DNA of 64,000 bases from Macrotis lagotis (Eukaryota; Chordata; Mammalia; Peramelemorphia; Peramelidae): NCBI RefSeq assembly GCF_037893015.1, contig NC_133660.1, positions 281,977,067 through 282,041,066 on the forward strand. Reading direction: 5' to 3'. The notes beneath the pieces were generated by a model that made no database searches, was not told the DNA's origin, and saw only the letters and a list, made by a program, of their open reading frames with translations. Below, piece after piece: positions 59,181 to 64,000 of this stretch (positions within the stretch are counted from its first letter, which is position 1; each line of letters begins with the position of its first letter). Made by a program: the position numbers and the translations under genes.

Positions 59181-59544
59181 CAGTCTCTAGGTCTCTGAAT
59201 ATCTTCCCTCTTCGTAGAAGGGGTGAAACATCCATGGCCTGTGGAGATTGTTGTCCGGGACCTGCCTCCTCTTCAGACCCTCAGGAAGGAAGCAGCATCA
59301 GACAAGGAGGTTCCAGAGGGAAGACATGGTCTGCAAGTCACCTAGAAGTAACCTGGCTAAGCTATGGAAAAGATACTGTTTGGGCTGAGGAAGGGAAGTG
59401 CCTATAAATTAGAAAGCTTATCATTTTCTACATAAAGTGCAAAACCAAAAAGGAGCAGCCCAATTTGAAGGAGCTGCAGCAGCAGAGTTCGGTCCCAGCG
59501 GCCCCTGGGAGAGTGGTGTCTTCCAATGACCCGTCTGACCATCT

Positions 59545-59655
59545 TCAGCTGGCAGCATCCTCTGGAGGACTAGGGGACGTTGAGCGGCTGAGGGTCACCC
59601 CTGGGAGGTTGGCCACAAAGTTCCCCCATGTTCTTCTCAGAGCGTAATCCATCTG
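59545..59655 (-). CDS. C11orf86: C11orf86 exon 2 with NAGNAG acceptor
   Basis: The acceptor reads cccccagcag, so either CAG can serve and the protein would contain or lack Q117. The exon encodes QMDYALRRTWGNFVANLPG and then VTLSRSTSPSPPEDAAS plus stop. Confidence 0.82.
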   Translation of the reverse strand, partial: QMDYALRRTWGNFVANLPGVTLSRSTSPSPPEDAAS

Positions 59656-61248
59656 CTGGGGGACAGAGAGGGAGGAGATGATCAGGAGAGAGAAACTGAG
59701 TCCAAGGGGAAAACTGGGGAAGACTGAGTGGTCTCAGATAGTCTTCCTTTAAAAGTACCAGGTAGTGCTAGGGAGCCAAAGCAAGATGCTGCCCTTACCC
59801 CTCCTTTTTTTTTTTTTAAGGTTTTTTTGCAAGGCAAATGGGGTTAAGTGGCCTGCCCAAGGCCACACAGCTAGGTCATTATTAAGTGTCTGAGACCGGA
59901 TTTGAGCCCAGGTACTCCTGACTCCAGGGCCGGTGCTCTATCCACTACGCCACCTAGCCGCCCCTTGCCCTTACCCCTCCTGATAAACTCTCCCTCCACT
60001 TCAATATGAGCTAGCTGAGCATCAGTATCCTCATCTGTCAAATGGGCCTTACAAGCCAGGATTGTTATGCAACGAGGGGAAAGATTCCTAGACAGAGGTC
60101 TAGCTGTGCTAGGGGATGTTGGCAGTCATTTAGACCTTCGGTTCTTCTACCCAGGGGCCTGAGTGTGAATGTCGGCTGGTTGGCCTTTGACCTCTCCAGG
60201 CTTTCATTTCCTCAGCTGTCAAACCAAGGATGCAGGGGAGGCAACTTTCCCTCCTGAATCCTGGGATGCTCAGCTTGAATGAGCTCATAGGTGAAAAGCA
60301 CTTTGCAAACAGGAATTCGTTTGAGGTATCAGTTGGGATTCATTCAAATGATGTTGTGAATGAGCCTGATTACAGGAGAACTGTCCCTGGAGGACTAGAG
60401 AATTTTCTAGAGGGGTCAGGACCCCCCCCAATAAATCCACTAGAAGAACAACAATAGGGGCGGCTAGGTGGCGCAGTGGATAGAGCACCGGCCTTGGAGT
60501 CAGGAGGACCTGGGTTCAAATCCGGTCTCAGACACGTAATAATTACCAGCTGTGTGGCCTTGGGCAGGCCACTTGACCCCGTTTGCCTTGCAAAAAGACA
60601 AAGCTAGAAGAACAACAATGGCTCCTATTCACAGACTACTTATACATAATATATTCGATGAGTCTGGCTTGTCTCTGAGCCTCAGTGTTGACATCTGTGA
60701 AGTTGTTCTGCTTACTTTCCCAGGGTTGGGTGAGGAAGCTTTGTATAGAGGGATTCAGGCTTGTCGCACCTGCTGGCCAGGGAAACTGGGGCCTGTAGGC
60801 CTCTCTGTCTCATGGCCCCGGAGGGGGCGCTGTGGCTCCCTGAGAAGAAGGGACCCTTCCCAGCCCCTCTCCTCTCCTCTTCTTGCCCCCCAACACTTAC
60901 CTTCTTGTACTGTCGTATTCTCTGCTTCCCCTGATTCTTGCTTTGGATTAGTTGTTCTGTGTCTTCCTGGCTCCCAAGGGGGACTTCATGAGGAGAAGGA
61001 GGAGGAGGAGGAGGAGGAGGAGGATTCAGGTCTTCAGGAGGGTCAAAACTGGATTCCAGGTCCCGGCAGCGAGGCTTCTCTCTACGGTGCCGGAAGCTTA
61101 GGGACCTCCGGAAATGGGGGACCTGCTGGTGGGCTTTAGGGACTAGGGGGCTCTGCCCCTTATATTCTGAGGACTCTCCATACAGCTCCTGGAGTTTGCC
61201 ATAGGAGGCTCGGCGGACCCTAAGGGACTGGCTACGAGTGGTCACCAT
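59545..61248 (-). CDS. C11orf86: Orthologue of human C11orf86, two coding exons
   Basis: Exon 1 (61248 down to 60901) gives 116 residues and ends in a consensus donor AAG/GTAAGT. Exon 2 (59655 down to 59545) gives 36 residues and the stop, for 152 in total. The N-terminus (SQSLR..RASYGKLQE), the block EDTEQLIQ and the C-terminal WxxFVAxxPxVTLSxxxSP pattern match my memory of the human protein, which is about 115 residues. The extra length is mostly residues 26-45 and a run of nine prolines (77-84 and neighbours) encoded by a GGA-type repeat. The protein is small, basic and of unknown function, with no helices or signal peptide. The ATG has a G at -3 and +4. The intron (59656-60900) holds two oppositely oriented SINEs. 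Recognition rests on recalled sequence, not a search. Confidence 0.85.
59806..59966 (-). mobile_element. WSINE1-like SINE in C11orf86 intron
   Basis: The perfect 15-base duplication gcccttacccctcct lies at 59791-59805 and 59967-59981. It is in sense orientation relative to C11orf86. Confidence 0.95.
60456..60603 (+). mobile_element. WSINE1-like SINE in C11orf86 intron, recent
   Basis: The perfect 16-base duplication ctagaagaacaacaat lies at 60440-60455 and 60604-60619. Its opposite orientation to the SINE at 59806 makes an inverted pair. Confidence 0.95.
60901..61248 (-). CDS. C11orf86: C11orf86 exon 1
   Basis: It is 348 bases long and phase 0 at its end. It contains the conserved SQSLR and SYGKLQE motifs, an Arg-rich segment (FRRSLSFRHRREKPR) and a proline run before EDTEQLIQ. 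The opposite strand is also open here by coincidence and is not taken as a gene. Confidence 0.85.
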
Positions 61249-61264
61249 GGCTGCTAGTAGTGAA

Positions 61265-61300
61265 TATTCTTAAAGTTGGAGCTGGAGCTCCCTTTTAAGT
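61265..61300 (-). promoter_or_regulatory. Possible TATA-like promoter of C11orf86
   Basis: On the minus strand an ACTTAAAAGG element at 61291-61300 lies about 45 bases before the ATG. If used, transcription would start very close to the coding region. There is no CpG island here, so a TATA-type tissue-restricted promoter is plausible but unproven. Confidence 0.3.
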
Positions 61301-61724
61301 CTTCAGAGTTCACTCTGGCCAGTCACTACAGTCCCCACCCAGCTGACTGGTAACTCTGGGCCAAAGGTTGGAACAGCTAATGTTCCAAAGTGCAACCACA
61401 TCATCTTCCAGGGCAAAGGATGCCCTGACTTCCACCACCTCTCTCTTCCCAATCCTCTCCAGCCTGTCCCTTCCTTGAATTCCTCCTAGCTGTGTATAAA
61501 GTAAACAGAGCTCGCATTGTCCGCCGCATTTCACAGATGAGAACACAAAGGCACAGAGAATTGCAGAGATTTGCCCAGGGTCCGTCCTGCAACCAGTAAA
61601 TATCAATTGTATGGGTCAAGGCTCCTTTTACTGGCTCCAGGGCCTTGACCGGAGGCATGTGGCTAGCAAGTGTGGAGGAGGCAGTACCTGAACTGGACAG
61701 CTGAAGGTGCCAAGAGAGCTTAAC

Positions 61725-61935
61725 CTGAGTTCAAATCCAGCCTCAGATACTTATCAGCTAGGGAAGCCACAGGCAAGTCACTGACCTGTTGTCTGCCTCA
61801 GTTCTCCCAGCTGCAAAAGGGAAATAATAACAATATCTGCTTCCCAAGTTGTTGGGAGGATCAATGAGATAACATGGAAACTTAGCATGGTGCCTAGCAT
61901 ACCGTAAGAACTTAATTATTGCTTGTTTCCTTCCT
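61725..61935 (+). mobile_element. MIR/THER1-family SINE
   Basis: 'gagttcaaatccagcctcag' ... 'ttgttgggaggatcaatgag' ... 'gtgcctagcataccgtaaga'. Confidence 0.8.
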
Positions 61936-61972
61936 TCCTTTCCTCCCTTTCTTCCTTCCTTCTTTCCTTGAA
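61918..61972 (+). repeat. (TTCC)n tract
   Basis: Imperfect (ttcc)n directly after the MIR. Confidence 0.9.
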
Positions 61973-62139
61973 GAACTCTAGGGCTTCTGCCCATCACAAC
62001 AGCAACCCCATATAACTGATATCTTCATTTTACCCCCCAAAAGAAAAGCAAAGCAACATCCACCTTGATGGCAGCAGCTCCTCACAGCACTCCAGAGAGC
62101 CGGGACGGCCCTGGGAGACCCGCTGTGGCCAAGGCTATC

Positions 62140-62485
62140 CCCGTCCAGGGGAAGAAAAGCAAAACAAAGCAAAGCAAAACCAGAAATCCCTTCAAGAACC
62201 TGATGAACACTACATTGACTTTTGAAAAAAATCCCTCTTCTGTATTTCTTTCCCTTCTTCCTAATTCCTCAAATGGAAAAGGACTAATCTGTAAACATGT
62301 TCAGCCCAAATGTGTATGTACAATAGTCACCTGACTGTTCATTGCTGAGGGGAGGGGGCAGGAAGGGAGAGTGGAAGGAAATTTTGAAACTTAAACATAT
62401 GCGTGTGCATGTGGATGAGTGTTGAAAACCTTTCATATCATGTATTTGGAAAAAGAAAGTATCAATAAAAAGTCTCGCCCAAAAG
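62140..62485 (+). repeat. Interspersed 3'-tail repeat, copy 3
   Basis: The longest copy of the family also seen at 17945 and 50690; it ends '...aaagtatcaataaaaagtc'. Confidence 0.7.
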
Positions 62486-63116
62486 AAGAAACGGAGGTTC
62501 CGAGATTAAGTGGTTTTTCCAAGGACACAATGCCAGGCAGCAAGGGGGTTTCTGACCTCGACAGGGTCAGACAGAGGCATATGAGGAGACCCTCCCAACA
62601 GAGAACAGTTGAACAGGGTTGACTTCCAAGTCAAAGGGCCCTGGCAGTTATGTCCTTGCCACCACCTGTTGAGCCCTTTGCCAGTCTCTCATTGGCCCCA
62701 GCTCAGTTCCCTTGGGCACTTCTCCTGGTAGGTTGATGGCTATCTCCAGGAGGCAGCAGGGAAGGGATGTCCCACATCTGCATTCCTTGTGTGGTCTTGC
62801 AACCCAAGCATCACTAGGAGAGTGGATGGATGGGTGGATGGTCCAAGACCATTTCTTGCCTCAGAGCAGATGGTTCCTGTTTACAGATTGATCATTACAG
62901 AAAGATCCTGAGATCATTCCATTTCTACCACGTGGACTTGGTGAAAAATACTTATGATTAAAGGATCATAGAAGACCAGCTGGAAGGAGCCCAGTGACCA
63001 GAAGTTAGATAAAGCAAGGTAAGAAAGGGAGGGGACTGTGCTGGGGTTCCTCTGGAAGCTGGCATGGGGTAAAAGAGAGGGAACTGAGAAGTAGCTACCC
63101 TCATGGGTTTTTTGTC

Positions 63117-63150
63117 CTTTTCTTTTCTTTTCTTTTCTTTTCTTTTTTTT
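63117..63150 (+). repeat. (TTTTC)n microsatellite
   Basis: Five to six units of ttttc before the SINE tail. Confidence 0.85.
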
Positions 63151-63277
63151 AGTTTTGTAAGGCAATGGGATTAAGTGACTTGCCCAAGGTCATACAGCTA
63201 GGTAATTATTAAATGTCTGAGGCCCTCCTGACTCCAGGGCTGGCAGTGCTCTATTCACTGCACCACCTAGCTGCCCC
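63141..63277 (-). mobile_element. WSINE1-like SINE
   Basis: It lacks about 20 bases between 'tgtctgaggc' and 'cctcctgactcc'. Confidence 0.88.
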
Positions 63278-63557
63278 TGTCCTTCATTTTCAAAGAAGAC
63301 CACAATATCAGGGAGGTCCTACCATGATGTGAATTGGATTTGAGTGAGGAGGTGCTGTGCTAAGTCATCAGCCTCACTTTCTCCTCCAGAGTCATCGGGG
63401 TCCAGTGGCCAGATATGAATCAGGACGACTAAAGATGGCCCTAGATGCAAGGTGATCAGGGTTGACTGACTTGCCCAAGGTCTCACAGCTAGTAAAGAGT
63501 CCTGTTCTCCTGACTCGAAGGCTAGTGCTCTACCCTCTGCATCACCTAGCTGCCCCT
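63278..63557 (-). mobile_element. Mar-type SINE with RTE-like tail
   Basis: Directly abuts the previous SINE; 'tgtccttcattttcaaagaa' to 'gcatcacctagctgcccc'. Confidence 0.88.
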
Positions 63558-63889
63558 ACCCTCAAGGTGGTCAAAGATAGAGAGCACAATATCATGGTTT
63601 ATCAAAGGTGTGAATGAGGAGAAGAGGCCTTCCAAGCATAGCTCATGTCTGAAGGGACTCTTGCAAAGGGGGTGCTGGAATTCTCCATCTTGTCCAGCAA
63701 AAGTCTGAGTCCTAAGAAAGCCTAGAGGACCTCAAGTCCTCTTCCCCCACCTCCCACCCCCATTTAGTGATTTATCCCTATTCACTGGGAGTATAACAAA
63801 TAGGAACACTGACATGCCCACAATGTTCTCTTAGAAACTTCAAAGAGTGTATTGGTTTTTATCTCAGCAAGAGAGAGAGGGTGAGATGA

Positions 63890-64000
63890 TGATAAAAGTA
63901 TGGAACTTGGAATCTGATGACGGAGCCTCAAATCTCGGCAGGAGCCATGTGACCTTGATAAGTCATTCCTTATCTCTGACTCCGAGTTTCACTTTTTTCA
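63890..64000 (+). mobile_element. MIR-family SINE, cut by window end
   Basis: 'gccatgtgaccttgataagt' plus 'cattccttatctctgactcc'. Confidence 0.6.

Noticed and set aside
60456-60603. tRNA-like A and B boxes in the WSINE1-like elements
   Set aside because: They belong to SINE heads; no copy folds as a complete tRNA followed by a terminator in the right place.
60552-61139. 195-codon plus-strand frame
   Set aside because: Antisense shadow of C11orf86 exon 1 with a Glu run from the proline repeat; no own signals.

Overview
The window is marsupial nuclear DNA. About 22 copies of one tRNA-derived SINE (WSINE1/WALLSI type, head 'ggggcagctaggtggc') are scattered through it on both strands, together with Mar-type SINEs carrying RTE-like tails, L1 fragments with a marsupial 3' end, and abundant old MIR/THER1 and L2. 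The SINE tail ('ttaataattacctagctg') suggests an Australian marsupial, perhaps a dasyurid, but the sequence alone does not settle the species. Most of the 64 kb is non-coding; only two multi-exon protein genes can be read with confidence.

Genes. (1) At 59545-61248 on the minus strand there is a two-exon gene for a 152-residue basic protein, which I recognise as the orthologue of human C11orf86. In human 11q13.2, C11orf86 lies between PC and SYT12 in the order PC - C11orf86 - SYT12 - RHOD, with about 45 kb between C11orf86 and SYT12. (2) At 20520-27006 on the plus strand there is a four-exon gene for a 215-residue four-helix membrane protein of the claudin/PMP22/TMEM225 type. Every intron is phase 1, every splice site is canonical, and the first loop carries the W...LWxxC..C signature. 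I know of no coding gene at this place in human, which makes it the most interesting coding object here. (3) At about 5.0-6.35 kb there is a strong CpG island with two consensus minus-strand splice donors. Its orientation, and its distance of about 53 kb from C11orf86, fit a 5' end of SYT12; no SYT12 coding exon is inside the window. A single hydrophobic open exon at 46410-46590 may be the first exon of a second, probably dead, relative of the four-helix gene.

Layout. 1-5 kb: old repeats. 5-6.35 kb: CpG island with a GC-rich minisatellite. 6.4-7.6 kb: a 1.2 kb minisatellite with a unit of about 34 bp and nine CACGTG E-boxes, abutting the island. 8.0-8.75 kb: a hAT element holding an L1 fragment that in turn holds a SINE. 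11.6-12.75 kb: a fold-back inverted duplication. 13.4-19 kb: L2. 20.4-27.3 kb: the four-helix gene, with an RTE-like LINE in intron 1 and a purine-rich tract in intron 2. 27-46 kb: repeat-rich, with an RFX/X-box-like cluster at 34.1 kb, long polypurine tracts at 37.0 and 40.7 kb and two L1 3' ends. 46.4-50.4 kb: candidate exon, a 5'-truncated L1 with clean target-site duplications, and an older L1 5' portion. 53.6-54.9 kb: a second inverted duplication. 55-64 kb: C11orf86, SINEs and L2.

The two clear genes lie on opposite strands about 32 kb apart and nothing suggests that they act together. The repeats do inform one another: SINE and LINE tails match, elements are nested, and two inverted duplications share the feature that a SINE 5' end lies in both arms.
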